A stretch of DNA of 64,000 nucleotides from NCBI GenBank assembly GCA_963728535.1, contig CAVSKK010000001.1, positions 2,356,001 to 2,420,000 on the forward strand, read 5' to 3'. Source of the DNA: VAXT01 sp963728535. Its GTDB lineage: Bacteria > Actinomycetota > Thermoleophilia > Gaiellales > Gaiellaceae. The notes under the pieces are model-generated. The model saw only the letters and a list, made by a program, of their open reading frames with translations, was not told the DNA's origin and did not search any database. Positions 42,295 through 50,741 of the stretch are shown one piece after another (within the stretch, counting starts at the first letter, position 1; each line of letters begins with the position of its first letter). The translations under genes were made by a program, and so were the position numbers.

Positions 42295-43235
42295 TGCTCG
42301 AAGGGAAGCGCGTCGCCGTCGTCGTGCCGGCGTTCGACGAGGAACGGCTGATCGGGACGACGCTGAGCAGCATCCCCGACTTCGTCGACCGCATACTCGT
42401 GATCGACGACGCCTCAAGGGACGGGACGGCCGAGCGCGCTCGCGCCTCCGGCGATTCGCGAGTCGAGGTCGTCTCGCACGAGCAGAACCAGGGCGTCGGC
42501 GCAGCCATCCTCACCGGCTACCGCCGCGCCCTCGAGGAGGGGATCGACGTCACGTGTGTGATGGCCGGCGACAACCAGATGGATCCCGCGGACCTCGAGG
42601 CGATCGCCGGCCCCGTCGCCCGCGGGGAGGTCGACTACGCGAAGGCGAACCGGCTCTTCACAGGACGGGCCTGGGAGCTGATGCCACACACGCGCTACCT
42701 CGGCAACGCCATCCTCTCGCTGCTGACGAAGATCGCCTCCGGCTACTGGCACGTCGCCGACTCGCAGTCGGGTTACACGGCGATCCGCCGCTCCACGCTC
42801 GAGCTACTCGACCTCGATCGCATCTATGCGCGCTACGGCTTTCCGAACGACATGCTCGTGCACCTGAACGTGATCAACGCCAAGGTGCGAGACGTGCCGT
42901 CGCGTCCGGTGTACGGCGTGGGGGAGACGTCGGACATCCGCCTGAGGCGGGTCATACCGGCCATCTCCTGGCTGCTGACGAAGGCCTTCTTCTGGCGGAT
43001 GCGCGAGAAGTACGTGATCCGGGACTTCCACCCGCTCGTCTTCTTCTACGTCTTCGGACTCCTCTTCTCTCTCCTGGGGCTCGTGCTCGGGGCAACCGTG
43101 ACGATCCTTCGTATCCTCGGCAACGAGCTCACGGTCGCGACAGTGGTCCTCGTCGCGCTGCTTTTGATTGCAGGCCTGCTGTTCACCCTGTTTGCGATGC
43201 TGTTCGACATGGAATCGAACCGCGAGCTTCGCTAA
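42294..43235 (+). CDS. GT2 glycosyltransferase with C-terminal membrane helices
   Basis: The 313-residue protein has LVIDDASRDGTAE and VMAGDNQMDPADLE as the GT2 nucleotide and metal sites, and DSQSGYTAIRRS as the acceptor loop. Two helices follow near 245-300. It resembles DPM/WcaA-like enzymes that pass sugar to polyprenyl phosphate or a lipid-linked glycan. ATG 42294 shares a base with the Wzz-like gene stop (TAATG). The operon ends here; a 69-bp gap follows. Confidence 0.83.
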   Translation: MLEGKRVAVVVPAFDEERLIGTTLSSIPDFVDRILVIDDASRDGTAERARASGDSRVEVVSHEQNQGVGAAILTGYRRALEEGIDVTCVMAGDNQMDPADLEAIAGPVARGEVDYAKANRLFTGRAWELMPHTRYLGNAILSLLTKIASGYWHVADSQSGYTAIRRSTLELLDLDRIYARYGFPNDMLVHLNVINAKVRDVPSRPVYGVGETSDIRLRRVIPAISWLLTKAFFWRMREKYVIRDFHPLVFFYVFGLLFSLLGLVLGATVTILRILGNELTVATVVLVALLLIAGLLFTLFAMLFDMESNRELR

Positions 43236-43290
43236 GACAAGCCAGGGTTAGAAGTTCGTAAGGATCGGAGGCCCGGTCCGGGGCCGTGGC

Positions 43291-43296
43291 TATCCT
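43291..43296 (+). promoter_or_regulatory. -10 element TATCCT, UDP-xylose synthase
   Basis: TATCCT ends 8 nt before GTG 43305. It is identical to the box upstream of the epimerase gene at 57663. Confidence 0.55.
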
Positions 43297-43304
43297 GCGC
43301 CCTC

Positions 43305-44237
43305 GTGCCTAGCGCAGTCGTCACCGGCGGAGCCGGCTTTCTCGGCTCTCATCTCTGTGAGTACCTTCTCGCGGAGGGCTACCGCGTTATCTGCGTGGAC
43401 AACCTCGAGACGGGCTCGCTCTCGAACGTCGAACACATTCGCGACGAGAAGTTCATGTTCGTCAACCACGACGTGATCGAGCACATCGAGGTCGACGAGC
43501 CGGTCGACGTCGTCTACCACCTAGCTGCGCTGGCCAGCCCGATCGACTACATGCGCCAGCCGCTGCACTCGCTGAAGACCGGCTCCTACGGCACGCACAA
43601 CGCCCTCGGCCTGGCGAAGTGGAAGCGCGCCCGATTCCTGCTCGCCTCGTCGAGTGAGGTCTACGGCGATCCCCAGGTGCACCCTCAGCCCGAAACCTAC
43701 TGGGGCCACGTCAACCCGATCGGTCCGCGCGGGGTCTACGACGAGGCGAAGCGCTACGCCGAGGCTTTGACGATGGCCTATCACCGCCAGCAGGGCGTGG
43801 ACACGTCCATCGCGCGCATCCACAACACATACGGCCCCCGAATGCGTCCGTACGACGGTCGCGCAATTCCGACCTTCGTCCGCCAGGCCGTCGAGAACAA
43901 GCCGCTCACGGTCTTCGGCGACGGGTCGCAGACGCGCAGCTTCTGCTACGTGGACGACCTCATCAAGGCTCTCTACCTGCTTGCGACGAGCACGGAGCAC
44001 CTGCCCGTCAACCTGGGGAACCCAGGCGAGTTTACGGTCCTCGAGCTTGCGGAAACGGTGATCAGGTTGACCGGATCAAAGAGTGAGATCGTTTTCGAGG
44101 CGCTGCCCGTCGACGACCCCCAAGTGCGCCAGCCGGACATCACCCGCGCGAAGCAGGTGCTCGGTTGGCAGCCGGAGGTCGAGCTCGACGAAGGGCTTCG
44201 CCGCATGCTGCCGAGTGTGGAGCCCGTCCGTGCGTAA
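43305..44237 (+). CDS. uxs: UDP-glucuronate decarboxylase (UDP-xylose synthase)
   Basis: The 310-residue SDR has VTGGAGFLGSHLCEYL, ALASPIDYM, the catalytic SSSEVYGDP, and GPRGVYDEAKRYAEAL with Tyr and Lys. HVNPIGPRG and NTYGPRM are the family-specific blocks of Uxs proteins, so UDP-glucuronate to UDP-xylose with NAD is well supported. Xylose is then one likely component of the glycan. It starts a unit with a TATCCT box and overlaps the following secreted protein gene by 8 bp. No UDP-glucose dehydrogenase is in the window, so UDP-glucuronate must come from elsewhere. Confidence 0.88.
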   Translation: MPSAVVTGGAGFLGSHLCEYLLAEGYRVICVDNLETGSLSNVEHIRDEKFMFVNHDVIEHIEVDEPVDVVYHLAALASPIDYMRQPLHSLKTGSYGTHNALGLAKWKRARFLLASSSEVYGDPQVHPQPETYWGHVNPIGPRGVYDEAKRYAEALTMAYHRQQGVDTSIARIHNTYGPRMRPYDGRAIPTFVRQAVENKPLTVFGDGSQTRSFCYVDDLIKALYLLATSTEHLPVNLGNPGEFTVLELAETVIRLTGSKSEIVFEALPVDDPQVRQPDITRAKQVLGWQPEVELDEGLRRMLPSVEPVRA

Positions 44238-45366
44238 GCAGCTGATCCTGGTCGCGGTCGTTGCGATGCTCGCCGCGCTGGCGGCGCCGTCGGCCGCCAA
44301 GCCCTCGCGCAACCTCATCGTCGGCATCTTCGACGAGCCGTCCACTCTCGGGAACCCGGACTGGGCGTTCCCGCAATACAAGTCGCTCGGCGTCGAGGCG
44401 CTGCGCGCCAACCTCTACTGGGGCGGCCCGACGGGAGTCGCGCGCGCGCGCCGGCCCGCACATGCGGTGGACCCGGCAGATCCTGCCTACGACTGGGCGG
44501 TGTACGACGCGATGGTCAAGCGCGCCAAGGAGAACGGCATCAAGGTCGTCTTCTCGATCCTCTGGACGCCACGCTGGGCCGGCCCGGCAAAGAACCACGC
44601 TCCGCGCCGGGTCCGCGACTTGCGGAACTTCGCGTACGCGGCTGCCAAGCGCTACAGCGGAAGCTTCAGGCCGGTCACCGACGGCCCGCCGTTGCCGGCC
44701 GTGCGGCACTGGCTTGCCTGGAACGAGCCGAACAACCCGGTCTTCCTGAAGCCGCAGTTCACCAAGATCGGGCCCCGCAAGTATCGCCTCGCGAGCCCGG
44801 GCATCTACGCCAAGATTTGCAACGCGACCTGGTCTGGAGTCCACCTGACCGGCCTCCGCGGCGAGAAGGTCGCCTGCGGTGTGACCTCTCCGCGCGGCAA
44901 CAACTCGGGCACCCTGCCCCGGGCCTCGCTCTCGCCCCTTCCCTTCCTGCGCGGGATGAAGAAAGCGCACGCGAAGTTCGACGTGTATGCGCACCATCCC
45001 TACTACCAGCATCCAAACGAGCCGCCGAACCGGCCGCCGCCGGGATCGCGAGCGATCACGCTCGGCAACATCAACGAGCTGATCAGGGAGCTCACACGCC
45101 TCTACGGGCGCAAGCGGCTCTGGATCACCGAGTACGGCTACCAGACGAACCCACCGGACCGTCTCTTCGGAGTCTCGTTCACAAAGCAGGCGCGCTATCT
45201 CAAGACCGCATATGCCGTGGCACGCGCCAATCCGCGCATCGACATGATGATCTGGTTCCTGATGAAGGACGAGGCGCGGATCCCCAACGGCTGGCAGTCG
45301 GGCTTCTTCACGGCCTCCGGCCGGCGGAAGCCAAGCTGGCTCGCATTCAAGCGAATGCGCAAATAG
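44230..45366 (+). CDS. Secreted GH5/GH39-like glycosidase
   Basis: The 378-residue protein has a signal peptide (VRKQLILVAVVAMLAALAAP) and a TIM-barrel. LAWNEPNNPVF holds the acid/base Glu after Asn, and LWITEYGYQT the nucleophile Glu, the clan GH-A pattern. It resembles small actinobacterial GH39/GH5-type enzymes. It would cleave or trim an extracellular glycan, perhaps the one whose xylose comes from the overlapping gene upstream. GTG 44230 lies inside the decarboxylase gene (8-bp overlap), so co-expression is certain if the upstream gene is read. Confidence 0.72.
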   Translation: MRKQLILVAVVAMLAALAAPSAAKPSRNLIVGIFDEPSTLGNPDWAFPQYKSLGVEALRANLYWGGPTGVARARRPAHAVDPADPAYDWAVYDAMVKRAKENGIKVVFSILWTPRWAGPAKNHAPRRVRDLRNFAYAAAKRYSGSFRPVTDGPPLPAVRHWLAWNEPNNPVFLKPQFTKIGPRKYRLASPGIYAKICNATWSGVHLTGLRGEKVACGVTSPRGNNSGTLPRASLSPLPFLRGMKKAHAKFDVYAHHPYYQHPNEPPNRPPPGSRAITLGNINELIRELTRLYGRKRLWITEYGYQTNPPDRLFGVSFTKQARYLKTAYAVARANPRIDMMIWFLMKDEARIPNGWQSGFFTASGRRKPSWLAFKRMRK

Positions 45367-45394
45367 GCAGGCAAAACGTGGTAGACAGACTGAG

Positions 45395-46117
45395 GTGACG
45401 GAGAGCCGCAAGCAGGCGGAGATCGACTATCCGAGCCTCGTGGGAGACCCGGGCCAGCAGTGGCTCAGGGCGAAGCCGTTTGGCCATGCTCCCAGAGAAA
45501 CAGCCCGCTTTCTCATCGATTTTGGCTACGTCGTGCAACTCCTCGACCTTCGGGCCGGGATGACGTTCTGCGAGCTCGGCTGCGGGCCAGGCTGGATGAC
45601 CCGACTGGCAGCTCGGCACGGCGTTTCCGCTGTGGGTTACGACATCTCGCCGGGGATGATCAACATCGCTCGGGAGGTCAGTGCCGCAGAGGGCTCGAAC
45701 GCGTCCTTCGAGGTCGGGGACATGGAAGCTCTCGATCTGGGCCGCCGGTTCGACACTTGCCTGATTTATGACGCGCTCCATCACACGCCGGACGCGGCTC
45801 TGGTCGCGCGCTCGGCGCACCTTGCGCTTCGTCCGGGAGGACGCCTGCTGATTGCCGAGCCAAATTGGAAGCACCGCTACCAGGGCCGCGACGCAGTCGA
45901 GGAGTGGGGAACAACCGAGCTTGGCTACACGCCCAGGAAGCTCAAGAGGTTTCTGAGAGAGGCCGGATTCAACGGAATCGAACGATTCCACAACAACCGC
46001 AAGCGGCTGTACTCGAACGGGCCTCGCGAGATCGCGTTCCATCTTGCCGAGCCGTTTGTCTATCGTCTCCTCGCGCCGTTCTGGACGCAGATCTGGCTTC
46101 GCGCGACCGCTTCTTGA
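45395..46117 (+). CDS. SAM-dependent methyltransferase
   Basis: The 240-residue protein has motif I FCELGCGPGWMTRLA, VGYDISPGMINIARE and DTCLIYDALHHTPD. It is a Methyltransf_11/25-type enzyme. GTG 45395 is the likely start, 28 bp after the glycosidase; no good -10 or ribosome-binding site is seen, so it may be read through. Its third codon positions are somewhat less GC-rich than those of its neighbours (for example around 45480-45530), a mild hint of different ancestry. Confidence 0.78.
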   Translation: MTESRKQAEIDYPSLVGDPGQQWLRAKPFGHAPRETARFLIDFGYVVQLLDLRAGMTFCELGCGPGWMTRLAARHGVSAVGYDISPGMINIAREVSAAEGSNASFEVGDMEALDLGRRFDTCLIYDALHHTPDAALVARSAHLALRPGGRLLIAEPNWKHRYQGRDAVEEWGTTELGYTPRKLKRFLREAGFNGIERFHNNRKRLYSNGPREIAFHLAEPFVYRLLAPFWTQIWLRATAS

Positions 46118-46152
46118 GGTCGAGGCAGGACAACGTGGCGGCGAGCCGTATC

Positions 46153-47691
46153 ATGAAACGGCCCGTGGCTACCGAACAAGCGCCCCCGGCGCGGCCGCCG
46201 TCATCTGCCCGCCCGAGCCGGCGGGACGAGCGTGGCAACGCCGAGCCGCTTGGCGACATCCGCTCGACCAACCCGTACTTCCCGCTGCGCAGCGCTGTGC
46301 GGCGTGCGGCGAGCATCGCCGCCCTGATTGTCCTCGATCTCGTCGGGCTGGTGCTCGGGGTCTACGGAGCGCTTGGGATACGCGAGCTCGTCTATGGCAA
46401 CGGCGGGCCTCTCTGGGGCTTTCTGTGGGACGCCGAAGCCGAATGGCTGCCCTTCCTGACCCTGATCACGGTCCTTGTCTTCTGGCAGGCGGGGCTCTAT
46501 TCCGAGCGCGAACGGCGCGGCGGGTTCGGCCGGATCGTTGCGTCGCTCACGCTGGTCGCGGTGATCACGATGATCTTCGCTCTCGGCACGGGCCACCGGT
46601 TCGGCACGTATGGGCTGGCACCGACGGCGGTCATCCTGACCTCGATCTGCATCGGCCTCCTGCGCGGAAGCTACGACGTCGTCACCGGCGATCTGCTCAA
46701 GCTCGCGGGCGTCCGGCGCCGGGCGATCCTCGTCGGCGAGGGCGAGAGTCTCGCGCGCCTTCGACGGACGCTCGGCGCAAGCCGCGGGGGGATCGATTAC
46801 GAGTTCATCGGAGCCGTCGCGATCTCGTCCGACGGCGCCGGCCTGCCGGTGCTGGGGAATCTCTCGTCGCTCCCGACGGTGCTGGCGCAGCGTGAAGTCG
46901 ACGAGCTGATCGTGACCGACTCCGACTTCACCGACCGAGAGCTCGTCGAGATCGTCGAGCAGGCCCACAGGCGGGGCGTGAAGGTCAGGGTCGCCCCGCG
47001 CGCGACCGAGCTGCTCATCGAACGGCGCGGTGAGTACGTGCCGGGGCAGGGCGTTCCGCTCTTTGAGCTCAGGCCACCCGTCTTCGCCGGGGCCGACTGG
47101 GTCGTCAAACGCGGCTTCGACCTGGTCGTCAGCGCGCTCATCGCGATTGTCGGTGTGCCGATCTGGGTGCTGATCGGCCTCGCGATCAAGCTCGACTCGC
47201 GCGGCCCAGTCTTCTTCCGCGACACGCGAGTCGGCCTGAACGAGCGGGAGTTCGACATGCTCAAGTTCCGCACGATGCGCGCCGACGCGGAAGCCCAGCA
47301 GGCCGGGCTGGAGACCGAGAACGAGGCCGAGGGCGCTCTCTTCAAGATCCGCGACGATCCCCGTGTCACGCGCGTCGGACGCGTTCTCCGGCGGTTCTCG
47401 ATCGACGAGATCCCCCAGGTGCTGAACGTCCTCCGCGGCGAGATGAGCCTCGTCGGGCCGCGACCGCTTCCGGTCCGCGACTACGAGCTGCTCGAGCCGT
47501 GGCACCGGAAGCGGTACCTCGTCCTTCCGGGCATGACCGGCCTTTGGCAGGTCGCCGGCCGGTCGAGCCTCAGCTTCGACGACCTCGTGCGACTCGACTT
47601 CTACTATCTCGAGCACTGGTCGATCTGGCTTGACATCTCGATCCTGCTGAAGACTCTGCCGGCAGTCCTGGCGGCCCGCGGCGCGTACTGA
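46153..47691 (+). CDS. Polyprenyl glycosylphosphotransferase (WbaP/WcaJ-like)
   Basis: The 512-residue protein has a basic N-terminal tail, about four membrane helices (50-150), a CoA-binding-like domain and a second helix pair. The bacterial sugar transferase block is at the end: MLKFRTMRADAEAQ, DEIPQVLNVLRGEMSLVGPRP and LPGMTGLWQVAGRSSLSFDD. It is a full-length initiating enzyme that moves a sugar-1-phosphate onto undecaprenyl phosphate, and it differs from the 199-residue type at 39699. ATG 46153 is used; an in-frame GTG at 46135 with AGG nearby is an alternative. The CgeB-like gene follows at 7 bp. Confidence 0.87.
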   Translation: MKRPVATEQAPPARPPSSARPSRRDERGNAEPLGDIRSTNPYFPLRSAVRRAASIAALIVLDLVGLVLGVYGALGIRELVYGNGGPLWGFLWDAEAEWLPFLTLITVLVFWQAGLYSERERRGGFGRIVASLTLVAVITMIFALGTGHRFGTYGLAPTAVILTSICIGLLRGSYDVVTGDLLKLAGVRRRAILVGEGESLARLRRTLGASRGGIDYEFIGAVAISSDGAGLPVLGNLSSLPTVLAQREVDELIVTDSDFTDRELVEIVEQAHRRGVKVRVAPRATELLIERRGEYVPGQGVPLFELRPPVFAGADWVVKRGFDLVVSALIAIVGVPIWVLIGLAIKLDSRGPVFFRDTRVGLNEREFDMLKFRTMRADAEAQQAGLETENEAEGALFKIRDDPRVTRVGRVLRRFSIDEIPQVLNVLRGEMSLVGPRPLPVRDYELLEPWHRKRYLVLPGMTGLWQVAGRSSLSFDDLVRLDFYYLEHWSIWLDISILLKTLPAVLAARGAY

Positions 47692-47698
47692 GCAGCCG

Positions 47699-48889
47699 AT
47701 GAAGCCTCCGCGGATCCTTGCGGTCGCCTCGGCGGCCGACCTCGACTTTCGCTACGGCTGCACGCCCGCGTGGTGGCAGCTCTGGAAGGGACTCTACGAG
47801 GCGGGGTGCGACCTCATCGTCACGCCGTACCGGGGCAGGGCAGTCGAGTCGCCCTGGTGGCGGACGTACCCGAATCCGTGTTACCGGGAGGGGGAGCTCT
47901 TCGACGCGAGCCGGCGGGCCGTCGGGCGCCTGGGCGGAGACAGAGTCAGGCGGACCGAAGACCGGCCGCCGGACACGGCCTCCGACAAGGCGGTTCGCAC
48001 GGTTATCTCGCGCTGGGTGACCCCACGCTGGAAGCGTCACCTCGAGCGGATCATCGAGCGGGAGGGTGGCGTGGACGCCGTGATCGTCTTCACGGTCCCC
48101 ATGAGCCATCTCCGCGGGATTCCGACGGCGCTCCGCGAGCGCTTCGACGTCCCGGTCGTCTACTACGACGGCGACCTGCCGGCGAGCCTCCCCGAGTTCG
48201 GTGGGCTCGACACGGGCTTCAACATCTATCACGGCGCCGATCCCGGGGAGTACGACCTCATGCTCTCGAACTCGGAGGGCGCGATTCCGTCGCTCGTTGC
48301 CATGGGAGCCCGCCGGGCGGAGGCGCTCTTCTGGGCAGTCGACCCCGGTCTTTTCGCCCCGCTATCCGTGGCCAAGGAGCACGACGTCTTCTTCTACGGC
48401 TACGGCGACAGGTTCCGCCGGGACTGGATGGCCGCGATGGTCGGCGAACCGAGCCGGCGGTTGCCGGAGGTCGACTTCGTCCTCGGCGGGGCGGACTTCC
48501 GTGGTGACACCGGCTCTGCGCGCTCGGTCGGCGACGTGCCGTTCAACGTCTTCTCGCATGCGGTCTCGGCGAGCCGCATCAACCTGAACATCACCCGCGG
48601 GCCGCATGCCACTGTGCCGGGCTCGTCGTCCGCGCGCCCCTTCGAGCTGGCCGCGTGCGGCGCGGCGATCGTCTCGAACCCGTACGAGGGTCTGAGCCAG
48701 TGGTTCGAGCCGGGCAGCGAGGTGAGAGTCGTCTCGAGCGCGGACGAGGCTGTCGCGGCCTATGACGAGTTGCTCGCGGATCCGGGGGCGGCCGAGGAGA
48801 TGGGCAAGCGGGCACGCGAGCGGGCGCTCTCGGAGCACACGTATGCCCAGCGGGCGAGCCGCTTGCTCGACCTGCTCGGGCTGAACTGA
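47699..48889 (+). CDS. CgeB-like GT-B glycosyltransferase
   Basis: The 396-residue protein has a loose N-terminal GT-B half (YYDGDLPASLPEF, with DLMLSNSEGAIP) and a C-terminal domain of the Glyco_trans_1_2 type. There, RPFELAACGAAIVSNPY places the catalytic Glu, and the tail reads ALSEHTYAQRASRLLDLL. These are the marks of CgeB-like enzymes, which are often found near spore-coat or envelope glycan genes. The substrate is unknown. ATG 47699 is 7 bp after the initiator stop, so the pair is co-transcribed. Confidence 0.75.
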   Translation: MKPPRILAVASAADLDFRYGCTPAWWQLWKGLYEAGCDLIVTPYRGRAVESPWWRTYPNPCYREGELFDASRRAVGRLGGDRVRRTEDRPPDTASDKAVRTVISRWVTPRWKRHLERIIEREGGVDAVIVFTVPMSHLRGIPTALRERFDVPVVYYDGDLPASLPEFGGLDTGFNIYHGADPGEYDLMLSNSEGAIPSLVAMGARRAEALFWAVDPGLFAPLSVAKEHDVFFYGYGDRFRRDWMAAMVGEPSRRLPEVDFVLGGADFRGDTGSARSVGDVPFNVFSHAVSASRINLNITRGPHATVPGSSSARPFELAACGAAIVSNPYEGLSQWFEPGSEVRVVSSADEAVAAYDELLADPGAAEEMGKRARERALSEHTYAQRASRLLDLLGLN

Positions 48890-49009
48890 ACTAGATGGTT
48901 GATTCCGAACCGATCTCGGCGTTATGCCGAAGCCCGGCGGCGAGGGCGAGCAGGCGAAGCCTGATTATCGGCGTCAATGGACCCATGCGCCATGATTGTC
49001 ACGATGGCT

Positions 49010-49015
49010 TAGCGT
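49010..49015 (+). promoter_or_regulatory. -10 element TAGCGT with leader, methyltransferase
   Basis: TAGCGT lies 25 nt before TTG 49041. An AAGGAGAAG ribosome-binding site (49024-49032) follows, the only clear case in the window of a leadered message. The rest of the 151-bp gap from 48890 shows nothing more. Confidence 0.45.
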
Positions 49016-49040
49016 TGCCGGCGAAGGAGAAGAACTGAGC

Positions 49041-49787
49041 TTGAGCGATGCCGATGCCTATGACCGGTTCATGGGCCGCTACTCGAGGCCGCTGGCGGTG
49101 CCCTTCGCCGATTTCGCCGGGCTCCCGCTCGACGGCCGGGTCCTCGACGTCGGATGCGGCCCCGGTGCGCTGACCGCGGAGCTTGCCCGGAGGGGAGGGC
49201 CGGGACGGGTCACGGCGGTCGACCCGTCCGAGGAATTCGTCGCGGCCCTACGCGGGCGCCATCCCGGAGTCGAGGTCATCCGCGCGCCGGCTGAGGATCT
49301 GCCGTTCGAGGCAGGCTGCTTCGATGCGACGCTCGCCCAGCTCGTGGTCAACGTCATGGACGATCCGGTCGCAGGCATCAGCGAGATGGCGCGGGTGACG
49401 CGGGACGGTGGCGTCGTCGCCGCATGCGTGTGGGACTTCACCGACGGCGGCCCGCTCGGTCCGTTTTGGGGTGCCGCCCAAGCGCTCGATCCTGAGGTCG
49501 AGAATGGGTTTGTCTGCCCCGGCAGCAGGGCCGGCCACCTGGCCGACCTCTTTCGCGCGGCCGGAATCGGCGACATCGACGACAGCGCCGTCGCGGTGGA
49601 CGTCGAGCACGCCACGTTCGAGGACTGGTGGGAGCCGTTCACGCTCGGCGTCGCCCCGTCGGGTGCGCACGTCGCTGGCCTCGAGCCCGATCGGCGGACG
49701 GCATTGCGCGAGCTCTGCAGGGAGAGGCTGCCGGAGCCACCGTTCGTAGTCTCGGCGAAGGCCTGGGTGGCGCGCGGCGCGGCTTGA
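49041..49787 (+). CDS. SAM-dependent methyltransferase
   Basis: The 248-residue protein has VLDVGCGPGALTAELAR, VTAVDPSEEF and FDATLAQLVVNVMDDP, as in UbiE-like Methyltransf_11 enzymes. The TTG at 49041 has an AAGGAGAAG site 8 nt before it, which decides the start against upstream in-frame codons. Its DFTDGGPLGPFW segment and the late FEDWWEPFTLG resemble general small-molecule methyltransferases, so a role outside glycan making is possible. It ends 3 bp from the convergent epimerase. Confidence 0.75.
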   Translation: MSDADAYDRFMGRYSRPLAVPFADFAGLPLDGRVLDVGCGPGALTAELARRGGPGRVTAVDPSEEFVAALRGRHPGVEVIRAPAEDLPFEAGCFDATLAQLVVNVMDDPVAGISEMARVTRDGGVVAACVWDFTDGGPLGPFWGAAQALDPEVENGFVCPGSRAGHLADLFRAAGIGDIDDSAVAVDVEHATFEDWWEPFTLGVAPSGAHVAGLEPDRRTALRELCRERLPEPPFVVSAKAWVARGAA

Positions 49788-49790
49788 CGC

Positions 49791-50723
49791 CTAGTAGGAG
49801 GTCAGGGACGGGACCTGTGCGCGGTACCAGGCGACGGTGCGCTCGATGCCGTCGCGGAACGGTGTGCGAGCGCTGAAGCCGAATTGCTCCTTGGCGCGTT
49901 CGACGTCGAGCCGGCGGCGGGGCTGGCCGTTGGGCTTCGAGTCGTCCCACACGATCTCGCCGGAGTAGCCGGTCGCGTCGGCGATCGCGCCTGCGAGCTC
50001 GCGGATCGAGATCTCTTCGCCGGTGCCGAGGTTGACCGGGTCTGCGCCGTCGTACTGCCGGGCAGCCAGGGACAGGCCCTCGGCGCAATCCTCGACGTAC
50101 AGGAACTCCCTAGTCGGTGAGCCGTCGCCCCAGAGCACGACCGACGCGTCGCCGCGCTCGCTCGCCTCGAGCATCTTCCGGATCAGGGCCGGGATCACAT
50201 GCGAGCTTTCGAGGTCGAAGTTGTCGCCCGGCCCGTAGAGGTTCACCGGCAGCAGGTAGATCGCGTTCAGCCCGTATTGCTCGCGGTACCCCTGCGCCCC
50301 GACCAGCAGCGCCTTCTTGGCGATTCCGTACGGCGCGTTCGTCTCCTCGGGGTATCCGTTCCAGAGGTCTTCCTCGCGGAAGGGCACGGGGGCGAACTTG
50401 GGATAGGCGCAAATCGTGCCGACGACGACCAGCTTGTCGATGCCGGCGAGCCGGCTCTGCTCGAGCACGTTCGCGCCCATGAGAAGGTTCGAGTACCAGT
50501 AGCGACCCGGGTTGGAGCGATTTGCGCCGATGCCGCCGACCTCGCCGGCAAGGTGGAACACGAGGTCCGGCGAAGCGTCGTCAAACACGCGTGCCGTGTC
50601 CTCGGCGAGCGTCAGGTCATAGTCGCGACGGCGCGCGACAAAGGGGTCGTTCCCCTCGGAGCGAAGCCTCTCGACGAGGTGCGAGCCGAGGAATCCGCCC
50701 CCGCCGGTGACGAGGATCTTCAT
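49791..50723 (-). CDS. GDP-L-fucose synthase-like SDR
   Basis: The 310-residue SDR has VTGGGGFLGSHLVE, EVGGIGANRSNP, and the epimerase-type site TICAYPKFAPVPF, with a Cys where GDP-fucose synthase has its base. YGIAKK supplies Tyr/Lys, and FDLESSHVIPALI a His at the family position. E. coli Fcl has Ser where this protein has Thr. It would convert a 4-keto-6-deoxy NDP-hexose to the L-sugar. No Gmd is in the window, though the dehydratase at 18421 might serve. ATG 50723 has a TAGTAT box 7 nt upstream and is divergent from the GT2. Confidence 0.8.
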   Translation of the reverse strand: MKILVTGGGGFLGSHLVERLRSEGNDPFVARRRDYDLTLAEDTARVFDDASPDLVFHLAGEVGGIGANRSNPGRYWYSNLLMGANVLEQSRLAGIDKLVVVGTICAYPKFAPVPFREEDLWNGYPEETNAPYGIAKKALLVGAQGYREQYGLNAIYLLPVNLYGPGDNFDLESSHVIPALIRKMLEASERGDASVVLWGDGSPTREFLYVEDCAEGLSLAARQYDGADPVNLGTGEEISIRELAGAIADATGYSGEIVWDDSKPNGQPRRRLDVERAKEQFGFSARTPFRDGIERTVAWYRAQVPSLTSY

Positions 50724-50729
50724 GCGGCT

Positions 50730-50735
50730 GATACT
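50730..50735 (+). promoter_or_regulatory. -10 element GATACT, GT2 side of bidirectional promoter
   Basis: GATACT ends 6 nt before GTG 50742 and overlaps the minus-strand box by 5 bp. One 7-bp sequence (GATACTA) then serves both directions. Confidence 0.5.
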
Positions 50736-50736
50736 A
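50731..50736 (-). promoter_or_regulatory. -10 element TAGTAT, fucose-synthase side of bidirectional promoter
   Basis: The minus strand reads TAGTAT 7 nt before ATG 50723. Only 18 bp separate the two divergent start codons. Confidence 0.55.
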
Positions 50737-50741
50737 GTCGC

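Noticed and set aside
45865..46152. N-terminal extension of the long sugar transferase
   Set aside because: It would read through the methyltransferase tail in another frame and adds only basic, non-conserved sequence. ATG 46153 (or GTG 46135) is better.
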